From Oscillospiraceae bacterium (lineage in GTDB: Bacteria; Bacillota; Clostridia; Oscillospirales; Ruminococcaceae), in the NCBI GenBank assembly GCA_022793675.1, contig JAAWDH010000051.1:1-64000 (forward strand): DNA of 64,000 nucleotides, read 5' to 3'. The first letter of the stretch is position 1; each line of letters begins with the position of its first letter. Under the pieces are notes generated by a model. That model was not told the origin of the DNA. It saw only the letters and a list, made by a program, of their open reading frames with translations, and searched no databases. Made by a program: the position numbers and the translations under genes. Shown here piece after piece: positions 23,568 to 32,152 of this stretch.

Positions 23568-23607
23568 TTTGGGGGACTCCCCAAAAACAGCAAAGATATC
23601 ACTTTGC
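23568..23607. other. Candidate oriT
   Basis: Two inverted repeats lie directly upstream of mobC: TTTGGGG-N4-CCCCAAA (23568-23585) and GCAAAG-N6-CTTTGC (23590-23607). G-rich and palindromic DNA next to mobC/relaxase genes is typical of oriT in this ICE family. The nick site cannot be placed from sequence alone. Confidence 0.5.
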
Positions 23608-23628
23608 TATGCTTGCCAAACCGTTCCC

Positions 23629-23733
23629 CTAAACCGCGTCCTCCGTTTCTCGGCTCTGAATCAACCCTTCCAGCGTTACGCAGCTCAGATGCTCCAGCCT
23701 ATGATTCATGATGAAAATAATAGATTTATCCAT
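23629..23733 (-). CDS. Small unknown ORF (34 residues) upstream of oriT
   Basis: A 34-codon frame begins MDKSIIFIMNHRLEHL and ends at TAG 23631-23629. It is preceded by a double purine-rich stretch, GGAGGGAGTGGAGGAAT, before ATG 23733. I do not recognise the product. The strong start signal and position between the methyltransferase gene and oriT suggest it could be expressed, but it is short enough to occur by chance. Confidence 0.35.
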   Translation of the reverse strand: MDKSIIFIMNHRLEHLSCVTLEGLIQSRETEDAV

Positions 23734-23762
23734 ATTCCTCCACTCCCTCCAGATAAGGAAAC

Positions 23763-23891
23763 TGGACGCCCACAAGGGCGCCCAGCTTCTTAAATCATTC
23801 TTCCTTTGAACAGGTTTGGACGTCCTATTGGACGCCTAAACCCATACCATTTACTCCTTTTTGTTAAATTTGGACGCCCTGCTGGACGTCC
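23763..23891. repeat. Iteron-like repeats TGGACGYCC, paired and spaced 54 bp
   Basis: TGGACGCCC or a close variant occurs at 23763, 23817, 23829, 23871 and 23883, with a degenerate GGGCGCCC at 23776. Pairs are 12 bp apart and successive pairs start exactly 54 bp apart. The last pair forms part of the 3' end of the DNA methyltransferase gene. The arrangement resembles binding-site iterons or diverged tandem copies. Confidence 0.6.
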
Positions 23892-24664
23892 TGTTCTGCT
23901 GCCAGGGCAAACTTTACCCGATCACTGCCCAGCTTGTAATAGGCATTGCTCTTTTCGATGCCTACCGCCTGGTAACCTTCCTTCACCGCTGCCAGAATCG
24001 TTGTCCCTGCTCCGGCAAATGGGTCGAGGATCCGACCGCCCGGTTCGCAGATCTGCACCACATCCCGCATCAGCTGCAGCGGCTTTTCGGTGATGTGAAT
24101 CCGGTTCTGAGGATTGCTGTAGCGAAACACCCCCGGCAGACAGCCCACCGGGCGGCTCAGCGGCATTGCGCCGTTGCTGCCCCAGACAATGAACTCGCTT
24201 TGCTGACGAAACCGTCCCTTCTGGGGACGGCTGGTCATCTTGTCCCAGACTGCCGCGCCCCGCCAGATCCAGCCTGCCCACTGCAGTGCGTCGGTGATGG
24301 ACGGATACTGCCTCCAGTCGATGAACAGACAGACCGGCGCACCGGGCTTGCAGGCTTTCCGGGCATCGCTGAGCCACTCTGCCATCCAGTGCGTCCAGCT
24401 TCGCTGGTCAAGGTTGTCGCCGTCAAAGTCCGGCAGTGCATCCTCCTTTGCCATGCTGCTGTACTTCTGGTTGGTGGTACGGTTCTTTTCATTGGGCTTC
24501 CAGCCGCCTGAAGCGTAGGGCGGATCGGTAATCAGGGCATCGAAACTCTCCGGCTGAAACGCACGGATCAGCTGCAGCGTGTCGCCGTGCAGGATTGTCC
24601 AGTTTTCCCCGCCGGTGTGGGTCAAGGTGTCAAAAACATCCATGTCAAAATTTTTCAGATACAT
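23864..24664 (-). CDS. DNA methyltransferase (adenine-N6 or cytosine-N4 type)
   Basis: This 266-residue class beta-type amino-methyltransferase has the catalytic motif DPPY (LITDPPYASGG) near residue 40 and the SAM-binding motif FAGAGTT (PFAGAGTTILAAV) near 225, the order of the beta class. A target recognition region lies between. No restriction endonuclease gene is next to it, so it is a solitary methyltransferase, perhaps protecting the element against host restriction. ATG 24664 follows GGAAAGGAAGG and overlaps the preceding gene by 20 bp. Its last codons contain one pair of the TGGACGYCC repeats. Confidence 0.85.
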   Translation of the reverse strand: MYLKNFDMDVFDTLTHTGGENWTILHGDTLQLIRAFQPESFDALITDPPYASGGWKPNEKNRTTNQKYSSMAKEDALPDFDGDNLDQRSWTHWMAEWLSDARKACKPGAPVCLFIDWRQYPSITDALQWAGWIWRGAAVWDKMTSRPQKGRFRQQSEFIVWGSNGAMPLSRPVGCLPGVFRYSNPQNRIHITEKPLQLMRDVVQICEPGGRILDPFAGAGTTILAAVKEGYQAVGIEKSNAYYKLGSDRVKFALAAEQDVQQGVQI

Positions 24665-25100
24665 CCTTCCTTTCCAAGGCAAAATCTTCGTCATTCCAAA
24701 AGTGAATAAAAAGGAAGCCGTCCCTGGCTTGAATTTCCCGCTGCTCAAATTCTCTGCCCCAGCCCTCCGAAAACTGTTTCTCAAGAAAATGTGTCAGCTT
24801 CTCCATCTCATCCTGCCTTAAATGGCGCTTCAGCAAAACCTCTGTACATCCCAAGAGTTTGCCGTCCACAATCTCAGCGCCGGGAATCATGCTGATTACC
24901 ATTTCCTTTAAATCCGTGCAGCGTTCCGCCAAATTGGTTTTCATTCGGGCGATCTCCTGCTGAATCTCCTGCTCATAGTAAGCCAGGTCGTCGCCCAAAA
25001 ACATAGTCGGACCTTCCAGATTGAGCCATTCCTCGTTCTCATAAATCTCTGTCGGGAAAAAATCCGCCATAAGCGGCGAGTAAAACTTTATCTTCTGCAC
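24645..25100 (-). CDS. Unknown ICE protein between MetK-like and methyltransferase genes
   Basis: I do not recognise this protein with certainty. It is 151 residues, soluble and acidic, with KIKFYSPLMADFFPTEIY near the N-terminus, a middle helical part (YYEQEIQQEIARMKTNL) and a C-terminal FLFIHFWNDEDFALE. GTG 25100 is chosen because GAAGGGGGTG stands at proper distance; the frame is open to 25127. It overlaps the methyltransferase gene, so both are likely co-translated. A helper role in the same process is inference. Confidence 0.6.
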   Translation of the reverse strand: MQKIKFYSPLMADFFPTEIYENEEWLNLEGPTMFLGDDLAYYEQEIQQEIARMKTNLAERCTDLKEMVISMIPGAEIVDGKLLGCTEVLLKRHLRQDEMEKLTHFLEKQFSEGWGREFEQREIQARDGFLFIHFWNDEDFALERKDVSEKF

Positions 25101-25113
25101 GAGTACACCCCCT

Positions 25114-26142
25114 TCACAGCACTGCATCCTGTAGCTCCTTTACCTTATCTGTCCGCTCCCACAGACTCTGGCGCCGTCCCAGCAAAGCATCGCCGTACTG
25201 GGGTTCCCGCAGCTTCAGTTCGGCGATTACCTGATGTTTTTCCAGCTTGAACACCTGCCGCACCACATCTGCCAGACAGTCATCGGCACAGATTTTGCCT
25301 GTGCCGAAGCTGTTTACGGTCACCATAACCGGCTTGGCAATGCCCACCGCATAGGCAAGCGTCACCTGACACTGGCTTGCCAATCCCGCTGCCACAAGGT
25401 TTTTAGCGATGTACCGCGCCATCAGGTTTCCGGAACGCTCCATATTATCCGGGCTTTTGCCGCTGAGTGGCTCGCTGACCGAAACCCGGAACTGCACCTT
25501 CGGCGGCAGAATGGTGACAAACAGCTGGCTCTGCTCATCCGGCGGCAGAAGGGTAAGCGCTGGCTGTATAATCTGCTCTGCTGCCCTCCTGCGAACCTTT
25601 TCATCCGGTAATTTTCCGCTGTGCTGCAGCACAATGGAAGCGTGTTCCAAACGCAGCGGCTTGCCGTTTTCGTCATATTCCACCGTCACCATCGCCTGCC
25701 CGCCGGGAAAAAGCCCCTCAATCTCCCCTTCGGCGCAGGCATAGCCTATCCCAGCGGTCAGCCGCTCTGCCAGGATCACCGGCATCGGCAGCAGTTCCGA
25801 TGTTTCATCGTAAGCATAGCCGTTCACAATACACAGTTCATCCTTTGATGCGATTCCCGGCGCTCGCTGATGAATCGCTGTCCGGATGGTGTAATCCGAG
25901 GGCAGAAGCCCCACCGAACGCAGTGCCATAGCTGCTGTTTCCCTCACCTTCGGCATGGAAAGACTGGCAATCTCTCCGAAAACCAGAATCTCCTTTTGGG
26001 CAATCTGTACCCGGCAATCCACCCGCGCCATCGGATCGTTCGCCAGACAGGCATCCAGCATCCGGTCGGCAATCAGGCTTGCCAGCTTGTCCGGGTGGGC
26101 AGGGGTCAGCGCTTTGGCTGTGCAGAATTGTACCATATTCAT
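25114..26142 (-). CDS. MetK-like S-adenosylmethionine synthetase, divergent
   Basis: This 342-residue protein resembles methionine adenosyltransferase, which makes SAM from methionine and ATP. It shows AKALTPAHPDKLASLIADRM (compare HPDK-D-ISD in MetK), AIHQRAPGI, and SGKSPDNMERSGNLMARYIA followed by KNLVAAGLASQCQVTLAYAV, which match the third MetK domain. It is shorter than housekeeping MetK (about 390) and several loop motifs are altered, so activity is not certain. ATG 26142 overlaps the DUF3846 stop by 4 bp. It sits two genes before a DNA methyltransferase on the same message and could supply its cofactor. Confidence 0.8.
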   Translation of the reverse strand: MNMVQFCTAKALTPAHPDKLASLIADRMLDACLANDPMARVDCRVQIAQKEILVFGEIASLSMPKVRETAAMALRSVGLLPSDYTIRTAIHQRAPGIASKDELCIVNGYAYDETSELLPMPVILAERLTAGIGYACAEGEIEGLFPGGQAMVTVEYDENGKPLRLEHASIVLQHSGKLPDEKVRRRAAEQIIQPALTLLPPDEQSQLFVTILPPKVQFRVSVSEPLSGKSPDNMERSGNLMARYIAKNLVAAGLASQCQVTLAYAVGIAKPVMVTVNSFGTGKICADDCLADVVRQVFKLEKHQVIAELKLREPQYGDALLGRRQSLWERTDKVKELQDAVL

Positions 26143-26552
26143 CGCTCCATCTCCCTTCTCTCTTTGGATTTCATAAAATCCCTGTACTGTTCTTCGCTGC
26201 ATTTTGCCACTGCGATTCCGTCAGGGGTCTGCATAAACATCTCCGGCTCCCGGAATTCACGCAGATATTTTTCGGTCTGCTGCGGCGTCAGACTGCAGAA
26301 ATCCTCTTCACGGATGCCGCAGACGAAGAATGTCCCTACAACTGCATCATAGATCTGCCCATCCTGCTGCAGCGCCCGATTGAGCGGCAGCCCCAGCAGC
26401 TTTCCTTCATCGCTGCAGACCAGTGCTGCCGCGTCCTGCCAGGGATAGACTGCCTGAATCAGCCCGCCGACCAGCTTCTGCATCGACTGCAGGCTGCTGT
26501 CAATCTCAGTTATTCGTGCCATTTTTCCTGGCTCCACCAGCACAACCTTCAT
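26139..26552 (-). CDS. DUF3846-family protein
   Basis: This 137-residue protein has the pattern of DUF3846, a small domain common on mobile elements: a short beta-rich N-terminus, VYPWQDAAALVCSDEGKLLG, LPLNRAL and DAVVGTFFVCGI. Its function is not known. It is in a run of tightly packed genes, coupled to the MetK-like gene by a 4-bp overlap. The start at ATG 26552 has no strong ribosome-binding site, suggesting dependence on the gene 4 bp upstream. Confidence 0.75.
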   Translation of the reverse strand: MKVVLVEPGKMARITEIDSSLQSMQKLVGGLIQAVYPWQDAAALVCSDEGKLLGLPLNRALQQDGQIYDAVVGTFFVCGIREEDFCSLTPQQTEKYLREFREPEMFMQTPDGIAVAKCSEEQYRDFMKSKERREMER

Positions 26553-26556
26553 CCAA

Positions 26557-26784
26557 TCACCTCATCTTCAGGGAAAAGGGTTTCAGGCTTTTCCCAATTT
26601 CATCATAGCTTTCAAACTGCACATCGCATCCCAGCAGATAGGAAACCGCCTCATTCCATGCTGCCAGCGGATATTTTTCTTTCTCTTCAAAGCAGCATAA
26701 TTCACCCAGCGCTGCCCATTTTAACGCAGGCTGCCGGACAAAGGCTTGTAAATTGACCTTGTGCTTTTTCGCAATCACTTTCAA
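26557..26784 (-). CDS. Small unknown protein translationally coupled to the adhesin gene
   Basis: A frame of 75 residues (KVIAKKHKVNLQAFVRQ, KWAALGELCCFEEKEKYPL, ending LKPFSLKMR) begins at a TTG that overlaps the adhesin stop codon (TTGA), with GGAG 4 nt before. It is not recognised. The frame extends further upstream into the adhesin gene, but that part is only the adhesin sequence in another frame. The position suggests it once encoded, or replaced, the missing end of the adhesin sorting signal, although its product is not hydrophobic. Confidence 0.45.
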   Translation of the reverse strand: MKVIAKKHKVNLQAFVRQPALKWAALGELCCFEEKEKYPLAAWNEAVSYLLGCDVQFESYDEIGKSLKPFSLKMR

Positions 26785-29700
26785 AATCTCCGTTTGGATT
26801 CCTCCCCCCAGATGCCGGTTTTCGGCAGTGTTCTGCGCCCCTGCCTGGGCTGGTCGACAACAACGGTTACCCATCTGTCCCGGTCGTAGATCGGTACACT
26901 ATCGCATTCACCGCTGATGGTTACTGTGTTTTGGATCCGCTGACCGTCCGTCAGGTTGGAAAGCACCAACACTTCCAATACTGGCTCCATCAAATTCGTG
27001 AACCCTTCCTGCACCGTGCCAAACTCAAAGCGAACTGCCGTGATGTACTCGTTGGCAGCAAGCCCCGGAACTGCACAGCTGAGGGTATGACTTATCTGGC
27101 TGGAAAGATTGTCCGCCAGCACCCGGTACCGGCTGCTCAGGTTGGTTTGGTAGGTCACCCGGTAGTTCAGAATCTCGTTGAAGGTTCCGGTGTGGATGGC
27201 ATTCAGCCGAACCACTTCGGTGGGCAGTACATCCTCGAAATAGAAATCGTCCAGCGAACAGTTGGAACGGTTGGCAATTTCGGACAGTGTATAGGTCATC
27301 GTCTGTCCAGGCTGTGCTTCCACATTGCCGCGCTTCTCGATGGTCACCTCCGGCTTCTTGCTCTCGTCCTTAACCGTCAGCTTGAACTGCTGCTCCTGTT
27401 CGGTCACCTCAAAGGTGAATTCTTTGGTATTTAATAGGAAGAATTTCGGAGCAGATACCTCTCGACCAGTGTATTTTCCCACCGGCAGCTGCACCGAAAC
27501 TGCCCTGCCGTCGGTATCTGTGGTCATTCTGTCTGCCAGCTTCCCCTTGGCGTCATAAATCTCAAACACCGCACCGGCAAGAACGGCACCTTCCTGAACT
27601 TTTGCCAGCTTCGATTCATCTGCTGCCACTTTGAGAATTTCCAGCTGCCCATAAATCTTCTGATTCCGGATTTTCAGCGTGTGAGTTTTACCCCACTCCA
27701 GCTTCACCCGATGCAGCGTTTCATCCAGCAGATACCCATCCGGTGCCTTGATTTCCTGCAGGTAAACCGTCTTACCGCCCTCCAGCCCGGTCAAAGTAAT
27801 CCGTCCTCGAGCGTTGGTGGTAAACACGCCGACCTCGCGTTGGTCACTGTCCAACAGCTTGAACTGCACCCCTGCCAGCGGCTTGCCTGTTTCAGCGTCC
27901 ACCTTCAGCACATCCAGCACCGGATAAGGCTGATTCTTGAATTTGACCACTGTCGTTTTACCGGCTTTCACCTCCACATTGACCGGCTTGCTGTCCAGCC
28001 TGTAGCCCTTCAGGGTCGCTGTTTCCCTCACGATCAGCCATTGTGCGGTCAGGTTCGGCAGGACAATTCGTCCGCTGGCGTCTGTCACAAAGCTGCCGAT
28101 GCGCTCACCGCTCAGTTTCTCGATCTGGAAAGAAATACCTGCCAGTGGCTTACCCGTCACGCTGTCCACCTTTTGAATTTCCAGTGTACTCATCGGAGTG
28201 TTGGCAATCTCAACAACTGCCGTTTCGTTTTTCTTCAGCACCACAGTGCGCGGCGTGCTGTCCAAGATGAAACCTTTCGGCGATTTAATCTCGGAAACAA
28301 TCAGGGTTCCCGGCTGCAGTCCGGACAAGGTCGCATAGCCATTGGTTCCGCTGGTCACCTCTCCCAGCAGGGTACCCTCAGAAGTGGTCACCTTGAAGGC
28401 TGCACCTGCCAGCGCCGATCCGTCCACTGCGTTGACCTTCTTGATGAGCAGCGTTCCGGCTCTGTGGTTTACAAACTCCACCTCGGCAGGCTTATCCTCC
28501 CGCAGCTGCACCGTCTTCGGTGTGCTGTCGAGAATGTACCCCTCGGCTGTTTCAATTTCCTCGATGATAAAGAATCCCGGCTGCTGTCCGGCAACCGTCG
28601 CCAGCCCGCTGATGCCGGTCACGAACTCGCCCACATACTGACCGTCCGCTCGTTTGACTCGGAACTTGACGCCGGAAAGCGGCTTGCCGTCCTGATCCAC
28701 CTTTTTGATAAGGATAGGGTTCAAGGGCTGGTTCTCAAACTGGATAGAAGTAATCTTTCCGGCTTCCAGCAGCACTTCTTTTTCTTTCGGCTCCAACAAA
28801 TATCCATCTAAAGAAGCGATTTCCTTAACGAGCAAAATCGTCCCCGCTTCCAGGTCACATTCCAACCCGGAAAGAAAAATCTCCCCGTCGCCATTGGTCA
28901 AAAACTCACCCAGCGGCTTGCCGTTCTGGACAGCAATGCTGAACTTAACCCCCTTCATCGGCTGCTTGGTGACACTGTCAATCTTACGGATTTTCAGGCT
29001 GGGCTTGCGGCTGTTCTGCACGGTAATCTCCGCTGTTTTCCCGGCTTCCAGCCGAACATGATGCTCGGTTCCATCCAGCAGATACCCGTCCGGCGCCTTG
29101 ATTTCGGTCACTACAACGCTTTCTGCTTCCAGTCCGGACAGCTCTGCGATGCCGTTTACATCGGCAGTGACATCCTTCATCGTTCCGTTTGGCAGCGTCA
29201 CCCGGAACACTGCACCTGCCAGCGCTGCGCCGTCCTCTGCCCGGATTTTCCGGATGCGGAGCGCCGGTGCCTTCCGGTTAGGCAGCACCACCGAAGTGGT
29301 TTCCCCGAACCTTAACTCTACATCATGAACAGTATCCTCCAGCAGATACCCTGTCGGGCTGCGGATCTCCTGCACCCGGTACCAGTCCTCGTCAAGCCCT
29401 TCCAACAGTACACTGCCGTCGCGCCCGGTGGTCACCTCGGTGTACTCGCTGCTGCCGCGCTTCGCCACCCGGATAACCGCTCCAGACAGCGGATCGCCGG
29501 TATCTGCGTCAATCTTTTTCAGCAGCAGCTTTGGCTTGGCATAATCCCGGAAGACCAGTTCCTGGCTGTTCTCCCAGGAAAGTTTAACGGTTTTCCTGGC
29601 GTTTTCTCCATCCAGCAGATACCCCTCCGGCGGCTGGATTTCCTCGACAATGTAGGTGTCCTCGGTGAGGGACTCTACCACTACCAGCCCATTGCTGTCG

Positions 29701-31418
29701 CTGATGTACTCACCGATCAGCCCGCCGCCGGAACGGGTTACAGTGAACACTGCACCTGCCAGCGGCTCACCGGTTTCAGCGTCCACCTTGCGGATGACCA
29801 ACCCAGTCTTGATCTTATCTGGGATCGTTATTGTGACAGGCTGCCCATCGATCAGTTCGGCAGTGAACACTTCCTCATTCAGGTGGTAGCCTGCCGGAGC
29901 CTGTTTTTCCACTACCCGCCAGCTGGTGTTGGGCGGCAGTTCGGTAAATTCTACCTCGCCGTTCCGGTCGGTGGTGCCGGTCAGCCGGATGTCGCCGTCA
30001 ATCTGCTGAATCTCGATGACCGCGCCTGCCAGCGGACGGCTGTTTCCAGCGTCCACCTTCCGCACCAGCAGTCTGGTATATGCACGATTACTGAAGGTCA
30101 CCGATGCTTCCGGATTTTCCTTGTTCACCACCACATCCTGCGTTGGATTTTCGTCCAGCAGATGCCTTTCCGGCGGCGTTGTTTCGGTGACAAGATAGCC
30201 GCCTGCCCAAGGCAGCGTCATTTCTGCCCTGCCGTCCTGATCGGTGACTGCGTCGCCGACAACGCCATGCTCCACATGGCGCACCTGGAAGACTGCCCCC
30301 TTCAAAGGCTTGTCTGTACCGGTTTCCACCTTGTTGATCTCAAGATGGTAATCTTCCGGTTCCTCCGGCTCTGATGTTTCCGGCGGCGAAGGCTTTACCT
30401 CTGCTGTCTTGCTGGTACTCAGGTAAAAATATGCCGGAACCGGCTTGGTTTCCAACGCTGTCGCTCTGGTCTGCTGGTCGGTCTGCGACCAGAAAAGCAG
30501 GCTGTTGGTCTGCCCGGCAGCCTCCTTATATGCCCGGACCAGCACCGGACCGGTCAGCTCCTTGCTGACAGAGATTTTCAGGTTTTGCCCTTCGACTGCG
30601 AATTCCACGCCATCCACACTGGAAAAGTGGAAATCTGACAGACTGCAGGAAGCGGTATTCTGCAGTGTCACTTCAAAAGTTTCCGACCCGGTCGCCTGAT
30701 GGGAAGGAGCGGCGCTCTGCACACTGCTCATAAAGCTGGGCACCCGTTCATAGGCTTTCAGCGCTGTGACCAGCTGGCTGTAGTACGACGCTGCGCCGGG
30801 ATTATATCCGATGACGCCGTCGTAAATGTCGGTGTTGGTCTGCTCTAGCGTTGAAAGATTGAGCCGTCCATGGATAATCTCCCAGATCAGCACCTGCGTC
30901 GCCATATGGTGCAGGATATTGCCGGCATCCTGCGCCCCCAGCTGTACCACATGACCGACCATATACCGCTGGTCTTCGCTGAGTCCTGAATAGGTAGTCG
31001 AACTGTTCATCCGAATACCGCTGCGGGTATGGAAGTTGGTCATGTCCACACAATACGCCAGCTGCCCGCCGATGGTCACTGTCCCCCAGTTGGCTTCGAC
31101 ACCCTGCGTGACATGGTAATATTTATAGCCAGTGTGGGTGGTCATCTGCTGAACACCGTCACCGTCTGCGAAAAGCTCCAGGTCGCTTTCGGCTGCATTT
31201 TCTTCAAATCCATCCAACGGTTCTTCACTGATCTCTGGCAGTTCATCAAAATCTGAATCCTCTATTTCAAAATCTTCTGACAGATCAATCGTTTCCGAAA
31301 CTCCTGCCTCGGAAAAATCAGGCATACCCTCTGCAAATGCCGCTGTCGGCGCAGAGAAAGCCATAGTGAGCATTAAAAAAGCGGCTGTCAGCCGCTGCAG
31401 GAATCGTTTTTTCCTCAA
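26781..31418 (-). CDS. Giant thioester-domain/SpaA-repeat surface adhesin with truncated sorting signal
   Basis: This 1545-residue exported protein begins with a signal peptide (FLQRLTAAFLMLTMAFSAPT) starting at a TTG that overlaps the sortase stop and follows AAAGGAGGACG. Residues of about 110-250 form a thioester domain: LAYCVDM supplies the Cys and HMATQVLIWEI the Gln that in this family form a bond able to attach covalently to host ligands. From about 355 to 1350 there are eleven SpaA/prealbumin-like repeats (K-V-D-x3-G-x-PLxGA-F and P-x-GYLLD motifs), then a DUF11-like domain. It ends RTLPKTGIWGEESKRRF. An LPKTG sortase motif is present, but the usual hydrophobic segment after it is absent. 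A dedicated sortase is encoded directly upstream. Confidence 0.85.
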   Translation of the reverse strand: MRKKRFLQRLTAAFLMLTMAFSAPTAAFAEGMPDFSEAGVSETIDLSEDFEIEDSDFDELPEISEEPLDGFEENAAESDLELFADGDGVQQMTTHTGYKYYHVTQGVEANWGTVTIGGQLAYCVDMTNFHTRSGIRMNSSTTYSGLSEDQRYMVGHVVQLGAQDAGNILHHMATQVLIWEIIHGRLNLSTLEQTNTDIYDGVIGYNPGAASYYSQLVTALKAYERVPSFMSSVQSAAPSHQATGSETFEVTLQNTASCSLSDFHFSSVDGVEFAVEGQNLKISVSKELTGPVLVRAYKEAAGQTNSLLFWSQTDQQTRATALETKPVPAYFYLSTSKTAEVKPSPPETSEPEEPEDYHLEINKVETGTDKPLKGAVFQVRHVEHGVVGDAVTDQDGRAEMTLPWAGGYLVTETTPPERHLLDENPTQDVVVNKENPEASVTFSNRAYTRLLVRKVDAGNSRPLAGAVIEIQQIDGDIRLTGTTDRNGEVEFTELPPNTSWRVVEKQAPAGYHLNEEVFTAELIDGQPVTITIPDKIKTGLVIRKVDAETGEPLAGAVFTVTRSGGGLIGEYISDSNGLVVVESLTEDTYIVEEIQPPEGYLLDGENARKTVKLSWENSQELVFRDYAKPKLLLKKIDADTGDPLSGAVIRVAKRGSSEYTEVTTGRDGSVLLEGLDEDWYRVQEIRSPTGYLLEDTVHDVELRFGETTSVVLPNRKAPALRIRKIRAEDGAALAGAVFRVTLPNGTMKDVTADVNGIAELSGLEAESVVVTEIKAPDGYLLDGTEHHVRLEAGKTAEITVQNSRKPSLKIRKIDSVTKQPMKGVKFSIAVQNGKPLGEFLTNGDGEIFLSGLECDLEAGTILLVKEIASLDGYLLEPKEKEVLLEAGKITSIQFENQPLNPILIKKVDQDGKPLSGVKFRVKRADGQYVGEFVTGISGLATVAGQQPGFFIIEEIETAEGYILDSTPKTVQLREDKPAEVEFVNHRAGTLLIKKVNAVDGSALAGAAFKVTTSEGTLLGEVTSGTNGYATLSGLQPGTLIVSEIKSPKGFILDSTPRTVVLKKNETAVVEIANTPMSTLEIQKVDSVTGKPLAGISFQIEKLSGERIGSFVTDASGRIVLPNLTAQWLIVRETATLKGYRLDSKPVNVEVKAGKTTVVKFKNQPYPVLDVLKVDAETGKPLAGVQFKLLDSDQREVGVFTTNARGRITLTGLEGGKTVYLQEIKAPDGYLLDETLHRVKLEWGKTHTLKIRNQKIYGQLEILKVAADESKLAKVQEGAVLAGAVFEIYDAKGKLADRMTTDTDGRAVSVQLPVGKYTGREVSAPKFFLLNTKEFTFEVTEQEQQFKLTVKDESKKPEVTIEKRGNVEAQPGQTMTYTLSEIANRSNCSLDDFYFEDVLPTEVVRLNAIHTGTFNEILNYRVTYQTNLSSRYRVLADNLSSQISHTLSCAVPGLAANEYITAVRFEFGTVQEGFTNLMEPVLEVLVLSNLTDGQRIQNTVTISGECDSVPIYDRDRWVTVVVDQPRQGRRTLPKTGIWGEESKRRF

Positions 31419-32152
31419 TGATCGTCCTCCTTTTCGGCTGCCTGCACACAGAGCCGTTTTTCCGGCTTGCCGTCGATGCAGGTGGTCATGGTCAGCCGGT
31501 TGTCCTCGGTTCTGTCCAGCATCGACCAGTCGGTTTCGGCAATCTCCTTTACTGTTGAAACCAAATATGTCCGGCTGCCCAACGCCGTTTGGTAAACCAC
31601 TTCGTCGCCTACCTCCAGCTTGTGCAAATCGCGAAACCAACAATAGCTCGCCGTGCCGTTGTGGGCGCAAAGCCCGACATTTCCGTCCCAGGCGCTGGTA
31701 ATTTTGTAGTGGGCAATTCCTTTCCGCATCGCCTCCATCTCGTCATCTGTTTCATAGACCGGCGCATTCACGTCAATCTTTTCAATGATAAGCTGCCCGA
31801 TACTGCCGTCTTTCAGCTGGACAGACTCCGGCAGTGTGTAATTTCCTGTCACCACCGGCGGCTCTGTCTGAGGCAGATACTCCGTTTCAGCTTGACTCAC
31901 AGACCAGAACTGTACCTGCGAATCATCCGGCTCCAGAACAGTTTCTGTGCCGGAAAGAATTTCTGCCGCGTTTTTGCCCGTGTTCACCTCCCCGAAAAAA
32001 TCCTTGGAATTGTTCAGTTGGGTACTGGATTCTGCTGGATTTTCGTACAAATTCTTTGCCGCAGGTTCTCTGAAAGACAAAGTCCCTGCCAGAACAAGTC
32101 CGATGCCCAGTGCCGCTGTGCAAACGATACCTGTCCAAACGGGTTTTTTCAT
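31415..32152 (-). CDS. Sortase, class D/other type
   Basis: This 245-residue protein has an N-terminal membrane anchor (WTGIVCTAALGIGLVLAGTL) and a C-terminal sortase domain. The catalytic residues are visible: His in GLCAHNGTAS, Cys in RLTMTTCIDG (TLxTC-like) and Arg in EKRLCVQ. There is no C-terminal membrane segment, which argues against class C pilin sortases. ATG 32152 overlaps the preceding stop (ATGA), and the adhesin start overlaps its own stop, so three genes are translationally chained. Its likely substrate is the LPKTG protein downstream. Confidence 0.85.
   Translation of the reverse strand: MKKPVWTGIVCTAALGIGLVLAGTLSFREPAAKNLYENPAESSTQLNNSKDFFGEVNTGKNAAEILSGTETVLEPDDSQVQFWSVSQAETEYLPQTEPPVVTGNYTLPESVQLKDGSIGQLIIEKIDVNAPVYETDDEMEAMRKGIAHYKITSAWDGNVGLCAHNGTASYCWFRDLHKLEVGDEVVYQTALGSRTYLVSTVKEIAETDWSMLDRTEDNRLTMTTCIDGKPEKRLCVQAAEKEDDH

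Noticed and set aside
26557..26784. Missing adhesin membrane anchor encoded in another frame after LPKTG
   Set aside because: I looked for a hydrophobic stretch in all forward frames after the motif and found none; the coupled downstream product is polar.
27681..28811. Long plus-strand frames opposite the SpaA repeats
   Set aside because: They are antisense shadows of a repetitive, GC-biased gene; they have no start signals and their periodicity follows the SpaA repeats.
31418..31670. N-terminal extension of the adhesin frame upstream of the TTG start
   Set aside because: The extension lies within the sortase gene in another frame and lacks a signal sequence; the TTG has a strong AAAGGAGG and begins the signal peptide.
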